Shown one piece after another: positions 15,222-24,474 of a stretch of 64,000 bases of DNA. The position numbers and the translations under genes are program-made. The stretch is taken from assembly GCA_965216135.1 (NCBI GenBank), contig CBDCFL010000022.1, positions 186,001 to 250,000 of the forward strand, read 5' to 3'. Position 1 is the stretch's first letter. Each line of letters starts with the position of its first letter. Below the pieces are notes generated by a model. That model worked only from the letters and a program-made list of their open reading frames with translations, searched no databases and was not told the DNA's origin. The DNA is from CBDCFL01 sp965216135 (GTDB lineage Bacteria; Pseudomonadota; Alphaproteobacteria; Rhodobacterales; Rhodobacteraceae).

Positions 15222-15965
15222 TCAGGCGGCGTTGGCCATGCGCCGGTGATTAAGCGGTCCGAAATCGCCGCTGTCCACAAGATGCGGGAACAGGCTCATG
15301 AATATCTCAAACAGCTCGTGCGACAGATGCAACCGCGCGTTGGGTCCGGGATGAAAGCTCTCGACCAGCACCCCGTTGGCGCGTATCAGCCGATGACTTG
15401 CCAGCCCGATGTGAAACACCCGAACCGGCGACATTGGCTTGATCTCAATCACCGAATGGCCATCGGCCATTTCTGAGATGTCTTTCAGGGGCGAGCTTGA
15501 ATCGGTTGCCAGAACGCCGGGCAGGATGCGCGCCGAGGGCCCAAGCATCAGATCGGGCGTGCCGCGGTCCAGGCCGTAACCGCCGTCAGTCAGCCGGTAA
15601 ATGCTGGCTTCTGGCAGGTCCAGATCGGCGGCACTTGGAAAGATCGTCATCGACCCTATCCATTGCACAACCTCAGACTTGCCTTCGCCGGCCACAACTT
15701 TGGTGCCGGGAGCCAGGTCTTCGATCGCGACCTGGCCATTGGTCGTCTGGATCAGGGTGCCTTGCGCAAAGGCGCTGAAAGCCTCCTGAAATACAGGCAA
15801 AGCCGGGATGACCTTGGTTTTGGTTTCAATCATTCCGTTGGAATCCAACCAGCTTATCTCTGCCCGACGAGTCGGGATTGTACGACGCTGAATATCCGCT
15901 GGTGTTGTTGCCGGTTGGTTAACTGTCCAGGCTCTCGGCTTCGGTAATTGAGCGCTGGACCTCAC
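15222..15965 (-). CDS. Hint-domain (Hedgehog/intein-type) protein 1
   Basis: The frame from GTG 15965 has 247 codons. The Hint (Hint_2-like) domain starts around FSAFAQGTLIQTTNGQVAIEDLAPGTKVVAGEGKSEVVQWIGS, with the characteristic A-x-G-T-L-I and 'V.DL.PG..V' pattern, and runs through LGPSARILPG to the RANGVLVESFHPG end. The start is uncertain: a decayed IS630 copy lies only 4 bp upstream of this GTG, so the native promoter and perhaps the first codons are separated from it or lost. Proteins of this kind are common in Rhodobacteraceae, often with no proven function. It is the first of three in the window. Confidence 0.8.
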   Translation of the reverse strand: MRSSAQLPKPRAWTVNQPATTPADIQRRTIPTRRAEISWLDSNGMIETKTKVIPALPVFQEAFSAFAQGTLIQTTNGQVAIEDLAPGTKVVAGEGKSEVVQWIGSMTIFPSAADLDLPEASIYRLTDGGYGLDRGTPDLMLGPSARILPGVLATDSSSPLKDISEMADGHSVIEIKPMSPVRVFHIGLASHRLIRANGVLVESFHPGPNARLHLSHELFEIFMSLFPHLVDSGDFGPLNHRRMANAA

Positions 15966-15972
15966 GATATAA

Positions 15973-16995
15973 TACCAACGGCATCAATTTCTGACTCTGT
16001 GGGGATTCCCAAATCGGTTTTGATCTCAAGGTTGGCAAAGGAGGATCGCCATCAGTGTTCCGCTTCGTCGCGACTTTGATGCCCGCCACCTTCGTAAACT
16101 CGCCAGCCGTTGCAAGGATGCCCGGCAGAGCCGCCGTCTGTTGTCTCTTGCGGCGGTCTACGATGGCATGCGCCAGGCCGCAAGGATCGGTGGGATGGAT
16201 CGCCAAACCCTGCGGGACTGGGTTCACCGGTTCAACGAAGAAATGGCAACCGCAAGGGCGCGGGCCGGACGCGCTACCTGAATGTCCAGATGAAAGAACT
16301 TGGCGAGATTGTCGAGACCGGCCCCGAAGCCGGATCGACCTGAAGCGGGTGATGAGGCGCGCTTTGGCGTCATTATTCCGAGCGCGGGATATCCAGACTG
16401 CTTGGCGAACTGGGCTTTTTCAGCGCCCGCCCGCAGCATCCCAGGCAGGATAAGCGGATCATCGAGGCGTTTAAAAAAAACTTCGCCGACCGTTGCATAT
16501 AGCTGACCTGCCAGCGGGAACGCCGGTGGAGATCTGGTTCCAGGACGAAGCACGCCTTGGCCAGAAGAATGGCCTGACGCGCCTGTGGGCGAGAAAGGGC
16601 ACGCGCCCCCGCCAGCCGGCCGATCAGCGCTATCACAACGCCTATCTGTTCGGCGCCATCTGTCCGGCTCACGGCAAGGGGGCGGCGCTCATGCTGTACG
16701 CGCAAGATCCGCTCGACGAGATCAGCCGCCACGTCGCCCGAAAGGCCCTGCGGTTGTGCTTGATCGGGCCGGATGGCACACCACCGGCAAACTTCCCGAA
16801 GAACCTCACCATCAACTCCGGAACTGAACCCATCTGGCTACTTGCGCGCCAATTGGCTCTCCAACCGCGTGTTCGAAGACTACAATGCCAATGCTGGATG
16901 CGAAGCTTGGAACAAGCTCATCGCACAGCCCGAAACCATCACATCAATCGGAATGCGAAAATGGGCCCATACGGCAATGTTAAATGCCGCTCGTA
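15973..16995 (+). mobile_element. IS630 type A, copy 0: decayed by many small deletions
   Basis: The ends TACCAACGGCATC and GCCGCTCGTA match intact type A copies, and TAA flanks both sides (15970-15972, 16996-16998). The element is 1023 bp, about 139 bp shorter than the intact copies. The loss is spread over roughly twenty small deletions throughout, while the sequence between them is nearly identical to the intact copies. Confidence 0.9.
16053..16984 (+). pseudogene. IS630 type A transposase remnant
   Basis: The start codon is lost (GCCATCAGTG in place of GCCATGCCAGCCAGTG). Later gaps break the frame many times, for example at 16153, 16240 and 16330. The A8 run (TTTAAAAAAAAC, near 16470) survives. 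No functional product is possible. Confidence 0.9.
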
Positions 16996-16998
16996 TAA

Positions 16999-17295
16999 CT
17001 CACGCGATCAGTCCTTTTTTAGGGCTGGTCACACTGCACCGTTCCCCCACCCAAATGCAGAGGGACACGAACCGCTTCAATAAGCCGTTAATGATTTGTT
17101 AAGTCAAATTTCGGCAACATTTGATGCCGTTCGCTCGACAAAGCCGGGTCAACGGTCCCGCTTTGTTTCTGGACTGCAGTATGATCCGCCGCATTCCTGC
17201 CTTGATTGTAAACGAATCACTAAAAAAGTGGCCGCCCGGTTAGGGACGGCTGATGACGTTTGATTTCATGAGGTTGCAAACAGAGGAGAGCAGCC
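16999..17295. other. Intergenic stretch between two decayed insertion sequences
   Basis: This stretch of about 300 bp is AT-richer than its surroundings. It contains no convincing ORF or RNA. The segment near 17246-17275 (GCTGATGACGTTTGATTTCA) loosely resembles the inverted counterpart of GATGAACGTCAACACCC near 18043 and may be a worn left end of the IS5-type element. Confidence 0.4.
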
Positions 17296-18046
17296 TTGAT
17301 CCGCACAGTTCTGACCGACGCCCAATGGGCTGTCATCGCACCGCACTGCCTTGGCCGGGAATGCGACCCCGGTCGCACCGGCCCTGACCCGCGCCGGTTT
17401 GTCGAGGCAGTTCTCTGGATCTCGCGGACCGGATGCCCTGGCGCGACCTGCCGGAAGAGTTCGGGCGCTGGAACAGCGTGTTCAAGCGCTTCCGAAGGTG
17501 GGTGAGGGCCGACGCTTTCTATCGTATGTTCAGGGTATTAGCCGAAGATGCAGACTTCGAATACACGATGATCGACGGTAGTATCGTCAAAGTCCACCGA
17601 CACGGTCAGGGCGCAAAAGGGGGACTCAAAGCCAAGCCATCGGACGCTCTCGCGGCGGGATAACGACAAAGATCATGGCTCTGACGGACGCGCTCGGCAA
17701 TCTGATCGACTTCCGCCTTCTGCCCGGTCAGGCGCATGACCTGCGGGGTACCGCCGCACTGATCGAGGGCCTCACCTGCGACCAGTTTCTCGCCGACCGT
17801 GCCTTCGACGCGAACTGGCTGCGCGAAGCGCTGACCAGTGCCGGGATCGAGCCGGTAATCCCTCCAAAATCAAACCGCCGCTTCCCGGCGGAGTTCGACC
17901 GCCACACCTACAAATGGCGTCACCTGGTCGAAAACTTCTTCGGAAAGCTGAAGGAATACAGAGGGATCGCAATGCGTTCCTGCAAAACAGATGACAGCTT
18001 CAAAGCATTCATCTCGCTTGCTGCAATCGTCATTCAAACACGATGA
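17296..18046 (+). pseudogene. IS5-family (IS427-group) transposase, two frameshifts
   Basis: Three consecutive frames together reconstruct an IS427-type transposase. The first runs from a TTG at 17296 (IRTVLTDAQWAVIAPH...VLWISRTG), the second covers about 17433-17663 (MPWRDLPEEFGRWNSVFKRFRRW...YTMIDGSIVKVHRHGQGAKGG), and the third 17675-18046 (ALTDALGNLIDFRLLPGQAHD...LVENFFGKLKEYRGIAMR). Frame changes fall near 17430 and 17640-17680. DDE features (MIDGSIV, LADRAFDA, ENFFGKLKEYR) are preserved in pieces. Some IS427-group elements use a programmed shift, but two shifts and the altered middle suggest decay. Confidence 0.85.
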
Positions 18047-18076
18047 ACGTCAACACCCCCTAGGGAGGGTAGTTAG

Positions 18077-18241
18077 TTATGCGAGGCGCGCGCGGCTGCC
18101 TGCGGCACGGTGCCATTCTGCCTTAAGTTCGCGGCGGTTCCACAATGACCGGCTGTCGGCTTGGCTGCTCTGTTCGATAACCGTCATCAACCACCGTTTG
18201 AGCCTGATCTGCTCTTGTTTTTTTCGTATCTCGTTACCCAT
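18077..18241 (-). CDS. Possible small protein, 54 residues, unrecognised
   Basis: An open frame starts ATG at 18241 (MGNEIRKKQEQIRLKRWLM) and ends TAA 18077-18079, with AGGCAGGA upstream as a possible ribosome site. It is strongly basic and helical. I recognise no family. The surrounding 18047-18517 interval is otherwise without a gene; this may be chance. Confidence 0.25.
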   Translation of the reverse strand: MGNEIRKKQEQIRLKRWLMTVIEQSSQADSRSLWNRRELKAEWHRAAGSRARLA

Positions 18242-18517
18242 GGTCGTCCTGCCTCGTTGTCAGGTTCAATTTGACCAGCCATTCCGGCGGGTCTTTGACC
18301 AAAATTGGCAAATATCCGTTTCTTAAAGGTTTACGCGGTGAAATTAGGGGCAAGTTGGCAGAACCCTTATTTTGTTGAACAAATTGAAAGAAAACTGCCA
18401 GAAATTCGCCTCATTGTTTCATCTTCCAGTGCTAATTGAGGCGGTTTCGCCGCAATTTGGCCTAACTCCGCGCCGAAACGGAAACAGTTGCGGGCGAGGT
18501 TTCAGATTGGTTCCGAA

Positions 18518-19276
18518 TCACATGCGAATGGCAGAAATCAGCCGACCATAGTCTGCCTCTTTTGCCTGAATAGAGCGGCGGTATGAGTAATAGCGATCAG
18601 GATCGGAATAAGTGCACTGCCTGAGCCATGTCGCGTCGCCGATCCCGTGTTGGCGCAACCGATGCAGACCATAGGCAGGCAAGTCGAAATTCATGCGATC
18701 ACCAGAACCACCGGCAAAGAAACGGATATTCGCCTGATCGTCGGCAATCAGGTCTTCCATGAAATCAGGACCAACTTCATAAGCGGCTTGTGATATCGTC
18801 GGCCCTATCGCTGCGTGAACATTTTCGCGCTTGGCGCCGAGTTGCTCCATCGCGTCGACCGTGGCTTCCAGCACGCCCGCCAAAGCGCCGCGCCAGCCTG
18901 CATGGGCGGCACCGATCACGCCCGCCTGATGGTCGGCAAACAGAACCGGCTGACAATCGGCGGTCAGCACCGCCAGCGCCATGCCGGGCCTGTCGGTGAC
19001 CATGGCGTCGGCTCTGGGGCGCGGGCCGTCGACGGGTTCGCTCACCTGCATAACCGCAGACCCATGGACCTGATAGACCGTTACCAATGCGCCGGGCGCA
19101 ATTCCCAACGCCTCGGCCGCGCGGGTGCGATTGACCTCAATTGCCGCGCGCTGGTCGCTAGAGCTGGCCCCGCAGTTCAACCCTGCGAAAATGCCGGTGG
19201 ATATCCCGCCGCGCCGGGTGAAAAAGCCGTGCTGAAACGGGGCCAGATTATCGGCGGTCAGAATTTCTAACGTCAT
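18518..19276 (-). CDS. pgeF: YfiH/PgeF-family multicopper-like (laccase-domain) protein
   Basis: The protein has 252 residues. Family motifs are FFTRRGGISTGIFAGLNCG, VYQVHGSAV, LAVLTADCQPVLFAD and IGAAHAGWRGALAGV (the Cys/His zinc site), with IGPTISQAAYEVG near the middle. Members are described as purine nucleoside phosphorylases and as peptidoglycan-editing factors. Its ATG overlaps the stop codon of the midA-like gene (ATGA), and the lgt-midA-pgeF order is conserved in Rhodobacteraceae, so it is the end of a three-gene operon. Confidence 0.93.
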   Translation of the reverse strand: MTLEILTADNLAPFQHGFFTRRGGISTGIFAGLNCGASSSDQRAAIEVNRTRAAEALGIAPGALVTVYQVHGSAVMQVSEPVDGPRPRADAMVTDRPGMALAVLTADCQPVLFADHQAGVIGAAHAGWRGALAGVLEATVDAMEQLGAKRENVHAAIGPTISQAAYEVGPDFMEDLIADDQANIRFFAGGSGDRMNFDLPAYGLHRLRQHGIGDATWLRQCTYSDPDRYYSYRRSIQAKEADYGRLISAIRM

Positions 19277-20340
19277 GGAACGACCCCTGGCGGCACCGGC
19301 GCGCCGCCTGCGGTGATGACCAGCACTTTGAAAAGCGCGCCCATCTCGTCAGGATGCGTCAAGCGACGATTCGCGGCGATATGTTCGTCCAGTGCGGGCC
19401 CTGACAGGTGGCGCGACAGTGCCGCCGCGCGGTCGGCTATGCCCAAACGCTCCAAATAAACGCCCTGTGGGATCAATGGCCATGCGACGGCCCCCGGCGG
19501 CATCTCGGCGGCGAGTGCCGCAAAATCGACATGCGCAGTCAGATCAGCAGTGCCCGGCGAGGCCAGCGGATCGACCTTGGCGTGGCCCTTGACCGCCTGA
19601 AACGTGTTGGCCATGCCGCCGGTCCCACCGTAATCGACGATGAGGGCGGTGCCGCCGTGGCGGGCTATACGTGCCCCGACCTCGCCGGCAAGCGCGGTTT
19701 GCGCGGCGCTGAATTCGACGATCGCGCCAACTTCGGTGGTATCAAACAGATGCTCAAGCTGGCCAATCCGCGCCGCAGGCGTCCGGCCGAATGTCAGGTC
19801 GCCATCACCGTCAATACCCACGACCCGCTCGGACCAACCGTGATCTGTGCGAAAGAACTGGCGCACCGGCAGGGCATCGAAAAACTCATTCGCGATCAAA
19901 TAAAGCGGTCCCTCGGACAGATCCGCAAAGCCGCTGCGCCAGATCGGCTCGTAGGCGCCCAGCAGCTCGATCTGACGTTCACGCAAAACTGTCGAGACCT
20001 CGACAAGTTCAAGTTGGATAGCATCGTGAAATCCCGGAACGCTGCGCGTGGCGCGAAGAGCATCAGCCATCAGGGTTCCGCGACCAGGGCCAAGCTCAGC
20101 CAGCACTACCTGTTCCGGCTGACCGGTGTCGATCCAGTGCTGGGCCAAAGCGAGCCCAAGCAGTTCACCGAACATTTGTGACATCTCCGGCGCTGTGGTG
20201 AAATCTCCGCCGGCACCCAGCGGGTCACGCGCTGTGTAGTATCCAAATTCGGGATGGGTCAGACAGAGCGTCATATATTCGACAATGCTCATCGGCCCTT
20301 GCGCACGGATGCGCCGGACGAGCAGATCTTTGAGCGGCAT
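19273..20340 (-). CDS. MidA/NDUFAF7-family class I SAM-dependent methyltransferase
   Basis: From ATG 20340 the protein has 355 residues (MPLKDLLVRRIRAQGPMSIVEYM). It has the family signature YYTARDPLGAGGDFTTAPEMSQMFGELLGLAL, the SAM-binding loop LAELGPGRGTLMADALR and LIANEFFDALPVRQF. The mitochondrial relative methylates an arginine of complex I subunit NDUFS2; a similar role here is inference. Its start codon shares one base with the lgt stop codon (TGATG). Confidence 0.93.
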   Translation of the reverse strand: MPLKDLLVRRIRAQGPMSIVEYMTLCLTHPEFGYYTARDPLGAGGDFTTAPEMSQMFGELLGLALAQHWIDTGQPEQVVLAELGPGRGTLMADALRATRSVPGFHDAIQLELVEVSTVLRERQIELLGAYEPIWRSGFADLSEGPLYLIANEFFDALPVRQFFRTDHGWSERVVGIDGDGDLTFGRTPAARIGQLEHLFDTTEVGAIVEFSAAQTALAGEVGARIARHGGTALIVDYGGTGGMANTFQAVKGHAKVDPLASPGTADLTAHVDFAALAAEMPPGAVAWPLIPQGVYLERLGIADRAAALSRHLSGPALDEHIAANRRLTHPDEMGALFKVLVITAGGAPVPPGVVP

Positions 20341-21230
20341 CACTGTGCGCGCCTCGTTGCCCAGACCATCAGGGCCACGCCGATCAGAAGCATCGGCAGC
20401 GACAAAAGCTGGCCCATCGCCAGGCCCGCCTCTCCCAAGCGCAGGATATGGCCGGCCGGGTTGTCTGGAGAGATGAATTGCGTATCGGCCTGGCGGAAAT
20501 ATTCAACGACGAAGCGCGATGCGCCATAGCCCGCCAGAAATGTGCCAGTCAGTAACCACCGTCGGCCAAACGCCTGCCCGCGAAGCGCCAGCCACAGCAA
20601 CAAGCCCCCCAAGATCAGCCCTTCAAGACCGGCCTCGTAAAGCTGCGAGGGGTGGCGCGCGCAAAGTCCGACAATTGTTGGACAATCCTGCGCCGCAGCG
20701 CCCGGAAAGATCACCGCCCAGGGCATGTCCGATTGCCGCCCCCAAAGCTCGGCGTTGATAAAATTGGCGATGCGACCCAGCAACAGGCCGGGCGGTGTCG
20801 CCAACGCCATCAGATCGGCAACAGCACCCAGCGCCAGGCCGTGGCGGCGCGCGAATACAATGACCACCACCAAAACACCCAGAAACCCGCCGTGAAACGA
20901 CATGCCGCCTTGCCAGACTTTGACTATGTCGAGCGGATTGGCCAGATAATGGGCCGGTTGATAGAAGGTCACAAACCCCAACCGCCCGCCGACAATAACG
21001 CCGATAACGATCCACGTAAGCAGGCTTTCCACCTGTTCGGGCGTCATCGCAGCGGTGTTGTCGGGCCATAATTCCGGCCTGCGAATTGCGCGCAATATGA
21101 GCCACCAGCCGATCAGCAGACCGGCAATATAAGCCAGCGCGTAATAACGGATCGCAAGGACAAAACCGCCGATCTCGATCCTAAAGAGTTCTGCGCCTAT
21201 ATCCGGAAAAGAAATCGCGGCGGCATACAT
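20340..21230 (-). CDS. lgt: Prolipoprotein diacylglyceryl transferase
   Basis: From ATG 21230 (MYAAAISFPDIGAELFRI) the protein has 296 residues; the open frame extends upstream but that part has no similarity to Lgt. It has about seven membrane segments. Key motifs are SFHGGFLG, the Lgt signature GRIANFINAELWGR and RHPSQLYEAGLEG. It transfers diacylglycerol from phosphatidylglycerol to the cysteine of prolipoproteins in the inner membrane. It is first in the operon lgt-midA-pgeF. The divergent ubiK gene starts 97 bp away. Confidence 0.97.
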   Translation of the reverse strand: MYAAAISFPDIGAELFRIEIGGFVLAIRYYALAYIAGLLIGWWLILRAIRRPELWPDNTAAMTPEQVESLLTWIVIGVIVGGRLGFVTFYQPAHYLANPLDIVKVWQGGMSFHGGFLGVLVVVIVFARRHGLALGAVADLMALATPPGLLLGRIANFINAELWGRQSDMPWAVIFPGAAAQDCPTIVGLCARHPSQLYEAGLEGLILGGLLLWLALRGQAFGRRWLLTGTFLAGYGASRFVVEYFRQADTQFISPDNPAGHILRLGEAGLAMGQLLSLPMLLIGVALMVWATRRAQ

Positions 21231-21326
21231 GGCCAGAGACTTGAGTGGCCCATCAGTTGAAGTCAACCTTGTCGCGCGCCCGCAAAGCGACCATATCAGA
21301 AACTGAGCCGCGCAGGAGGTTTGGCG

Positions 21327-21572
21327 ATGCACACGCAGAACAAGATATTTGAAGACATTTCTCAGCTGATGACCAACGCCATGGGCGTTGCGCAGGGCGC
21401 CAAGGATGAGACGGAAACCGCTATGAAGGGCTGGATAGACCGCTGGCTGGCCGACCGCGACCTGGTGACGCGCGAGGAGTTTGACGCGGTGCGCACCATG
21501 GCGGAAAAGGCGCGCGTCGAGAATAAAGCGCTGAAGGCGCGGATAACGAAATTGGAAAAAGCCGTCAAATAG
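21327..21572 (+). CDS. ubiK: UbiK-family (BMFP, YqiC-like) accessory factor
   Basis: The protein has 81 residues from ATG 21327, with CAGGAGG 8 bp upstream deciding this start over the TTG at 21321. It has the family's N-terminal amphipathic helix (NKIFEDISQLMTNAMGVAQGAKDE), the DRDLVTREEFDAVRTMAEKAR stretch and a C-terminal coiled coil. UbiK helps aerobic ubiquinone synthesis by binding UbiJ and lipid; membrane-fusion activity was described for Brucella BMFP. Divergent from lgt. Confidence 0.88.
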   Translation: MHTQNKIFEDISQLMTNAMGVAQGAKDETETAMKGWIDRWLADRDLVTREEFDAVRTMAEKARVENKALKARITKLEKAVK

Positions 21573-21794
21573 CGCGCCACGGCCCGAACGGCGCAGCAGA
21601 TGCGCTCTCGGGCTACGATTATTGTGGATAAGTCCGGCGAACGCGCGATTTCGCCAAATTACGTCTTTACAGACGATCACTTTCGGCACACCATATCTGG
21701 TAAGGCGGATGCAAAAACCCGCCGTTGGTAGAGCAGATCGCTAGGATTTGCGGGTTGGCAGCCCACGCTTTCTGGCCCGAAAGAGAGGCCCTTA

Positions 21795-22298
21795 ATGGCG
21801 CTGTCGGAGCAGGATTTCCACACCGAAGACATTCACCCGATTGACTTGGTCGAGCACATCGCGACCCATCATGAGTGGGATTTCGATCGCGTCGCGGACG
21901 ATCAGATCGCAATGGCGGTCGAAGGGCAGTGGCGCACCTATTCGATCACGCTCGCCTGGTCTGGTTACGATGAGACATTGCGCCTGATCTGCACGTTCGA
22001 AATGGAGCCGCCCGATGCGCGCGTTGGCGCAATCTACGAGATCTTGAACAGGATCAATGATACCTGCTGGACCGGAGCGTTCACCTTCTGGGCACCGCAA
22101 AAGTTGATGGTCTATCGCTACGGCCTTGTGCTGGCAGGCGGGCAGATTGCCGGGCCGGAACAGATCGACACGTTGATCAACACCGCCGTTGTTTCGGCCG
22201 AGCGCTTCTTTCCGGCTTTCCAGCTCGTCGCCTGGGCGGATCGTACCCCTGAGGATGCAATGCAGGTTGCCATGGCCGAGGCCTACGGGCGCGCCTGA
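21795..22298 (+). CDS. YbjN-domain protein
   Basis: The protein has 167 residues (MALSEQDFHTEDIHPIDLVEH). It shows a YbjN-type fold: WDFDRVADDQIAMAVEGQW, then LICTFEMEPPDARVGAIYEILNRIN and the C-terminal ERFFPAFQLVAW. YbjN-like proteins have been linked to protein-stability or type III chaperone-like roles, but no precise function is known. It is followed 104 bp later by proC in the same direction. Confidence 0.8.
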   Translation: MALSEQDFHTEDIHPIDLVEHIATHHEWDFDRVADDQIAMAVEGQWRTYSITLAWSGYDETLRLICTFEMEPPDARVGAIYEILNRINDTCWTGAFTFWAPQKLMVYRYGLVLAGGQIAGPEQIDTLINTAVVSAERFFPAFQLVAWADRTPEDAMQVAMAEAYGRA

Positions 22299-22402
22299 TC
22301 CCGGCTCTGAGCCAGTTAGAATGACAGGACGAGCAGGGGCGGGGGTTTTCCTCCACCCGGTTGCTCACTAGGGTCTGCGCGGGCTCATTTCGGGGGAAGC
22401 AG

Positions 22403-23215
22403 ATGGATCTATCGCTGATTGCGGGCCGTGGCCTGGGTCTGCTGGGCTGCGGCAAGATGGGGTCGGCCCTGCTGCAGGGTTGGCTGGCGGGCGGTGTCGA
22501 CGCGCAATCGGTCTGGGTGCTGGAACCGCAGCCAAGTGATTGGCTGATCTCGACAAAAGTCCGTCTAAACCAGGGTATGCCGGATCATCCGGCGATCATT
22601 CTGATCGCCGTCAAGCCGCAGATGATGGGTGCTGCCCTGCCGGTTCTTGCGCCGCTAGGCAATGGCGAGACACTTTTCGTTTCGATCGCAGCCGGAACCC
22701 GAATTGCCGCTTTTGAAGCGGTGTTGGGTGCTAAAACACCGATCATTCGGGCCATGCCCAACACGCCCGCGGCCATTGCACGCGGGATCACCGCGATAGC
22801 CGGCAACGCCCACGTCAATACCGCGCAGATGGACCTGGCCGAGATGCTGCTCGGCGCTGTTGGGCAGGTTGTGCGCCTGACGGACGAAGAACAGATGGAT
22901 GCGGTCACGGCGGTTTCGGGCTCCGGTCCGGCCTATGTCTTTCATTTGATCGAGGCACTGGCAGCAGCGGGCGTCGCCGAGGGTCTGCCTCTCGAACTGT
23001 CGCTGCAACTGGCGCGTGCCACCGTGGCAGGTGCGGGTGCGCTGGCAGAAAAATCAAACGAGGACCCGGCAGAGCTGCGCGTCAACGTCACCAGCCCTGG
23101 CGGTACGACAGCGGCGGCGTTGGAGATTTTGATGGATCCGGAACGGGGTTTCCCGGCGCTTGTGCGCCAGGCCGTACACGCCGCTGCGACGCGCGGCCGG
23201 GAGCTGGCAGAATGA
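22403..23215 (+). CDS. proC: Pyrroline-5-carboxylate reductase
   Basis: From ATG 22403 the protein has 270 residues; GGGGGAAG just upstream supports this start. The Rossmann motif is GLLGCGKMGSALLQGW. AVKPQMMGAAL, IRAMPNTPAAIARGITAI and the family signature in the C-terminal half (NVTSPGGTTAAALEIL) are all present. It makes proline from P5C with NAD(P)H. The stop codon overlaps the csaA start codon (ATGA), so proC-csaA was an operon before csaA was interrupted. Confidence 0.96.
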   Translation: MDLSLIAGRGLGLLGCGKMGSALLQGWLAGGVDAQSVWVLEPQPSDWLISTKVRLNQGMPDHPAIILIAVKPQMMGAALPVLAPLGNGETLFVSIAAGTRIAAFEAVLGAKTPIIRAMPNTPAAIARGITAIAGNAHVNTAQMDLAEMLLGAVGQVVRLTDEEQMDAVTAVSGSGPAYVFHLIEALAAAGVAEGLPLELSLQLARATVAGAGALAEKSNEDPAELRVNVTSPGGTTAAALEILMDPERGFPALVRQAVHAAATRGRELAE

Positions 23216-23309
23216 GCGCGATCAGCTTTGATGACTTTCTGAAGGTCGATATTCGCGTCGGCCGGATTGTGGCTGCAGAGCCGTTTCCCGAGGCGCGCAA
23301 ACCGGCTTA

Positions 23310-24471
23310 TACCAGCGGCATTTAACATTGACCGATATGGGCCCATTTTCGCATTCCGATTGATGTGATGGTTTCGGGCTGTGCGATGAGCTTTTTCCAA
23401 GCTTCGCATCCAGCATCGACGATGGCATTGTAGTCTTCGAACACGCGGTTGGAGAGCCAATTGGCGCGCAAGTACTGCCAGATATTTTCCACCGGGTTCA
23501 GTTCCGGAGCGCGCGATGGCAGCAGGATGATGGTGAGGTTCTTCGGGACTTTGAGTTTGCCGGTGGTGTGCCATCCGGCCCGATCCATCAGCACAACCGC
23601 ATGGGCCTTTCGGGCGACGTGGCGGCTGATCTCGTCGAGATGCATCTGCATGGCTTGCGCGTCCGCCCAAGGCAGCATGAGCGCCGCCCCCTTGCCGTGA
23701 GCCGGACAGATGGCGCCGAACAGATAGGCGTTGTGATAGCGCTGATCGGCCGGCTGGCGGGGGCGCGTGCCCTTTCTCGCCCACAGGCGCGTCAGGCCAT
23801 TCTTCTGGCCAAGGCGTGCTTCGTCCTGGAACCAGATCTCCACCGGCGTTCCCGCTGGCAGGTCAGCTATATGCACCTGGAGCGTGTCGGCGAAGTTTTT
23901 TTTAAACGCCTCGATGATCCGCTTATCCTGCCTGGGATGCTGCGGGCGGGCGCTGATATGGGCAAAGCCCAGTTCGCCAAGCAGTCTGGATATCCCGCGC
24001 TCGGAATAGATGACGCCAAAGCGCGCCTCGATCACCCGCTTCAGGTCGATCCGCCGCCAGCGGACAACCCCGTCCACCGCCGGATCGGGGCCGGTCTCGA
24101 CAATCTCGCCAAGTTCTTTCATCTGGACATCGCTCAGGTAGCGCGTCCGGCCCGCGCCCTTGCGGTTGGTGAGGCCATCCGGTCCCTCTTCGTTGAACCG
24201 GTGAACCCAGTCCCGCAGGGTTTGGCGATCCATCCCACCGATCCTTGCGGCCTCTCCACGGCTCATGCCATCGTAGACCGCCGCAAGAGACAACAGACGG
24301 CGGCTCTGCCGGGCATCCTTGCAACGGCTGGCGAGTTTACGAAGGTGGCGGGCATCAAAGTCGCGACGAAGCGGAACACTGGCTGGCATGGCGATCCTCC
24401 TTTGCCAACCTTGAATCAGATCAAAACCGATTTGGGAATCCCCACAGAGTCAGAAATTGATGCCGTTGGTA
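23310..24471 (-). mobile_element. IS630 type A, copy 1: intact, 1162 bp
   Basis: The ends are TACCAGCGGCATTT (left on the plus strand) and GATGCCGTTGGTA (right). TTA flanks it at 23307-23309 and 24472-24474; the right TTA also serves as the left flank of the type B element that follows. Confidence 0.92.
23322..24389 (-). CDS. IS630-family transposase (type A), intact
   Basis: The protein has 355 residues (MPASVPLRRDFDARHLRKLA). The N-terminal helix-turn-helix is GEAARIGGMDRQTLRDWVHRFNEEG. The DDE core shows EIWFQDEARLGQKNGLTRLW (first Asp), VVLMDRAGWHTTGKL (second Asp) and the SRAPELNPVENIWQYLR stretch that holds the third acidic residue. The frame crosses TTTAAAAAAAAC (A8) unbroken as FKKNF. 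It differs by only a few residues from the copy at 55980 and is likely active. Confidence 0.95.
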   Translation of the reverse strand: MPASVPLRRDFDARHLRKLASRCKDARQSRRLLSLAAVYDGMSRGEAARIGGMDRQTLRDWVHRFNEEGPDGLTNRKGAGRTRYLSDVQMKELGEIVETGPDPAVDGVVRWRRIDLKRVIEARFGVIYSERGISRLLGELGFAHISARPQHPRQDKRIIEAFKKNFADTLQVHIADLPAGTPVEIWFQDEARLGQKNGLTRLWARKGTRPRQPADQRYHNAYLFGAICPAHGKGAALMLPWADAQAMQMHLDEISRHVARKAHAVVLMDRAGWHTTGKLKVPKNLTIILLPSRAPELNPVENIWQYLRANWLSNRVFEDYNAIVDAGCEAWKKLIAQPETITSIGMRKWAHIGQC

Positions 24472-24474
24472 TTA

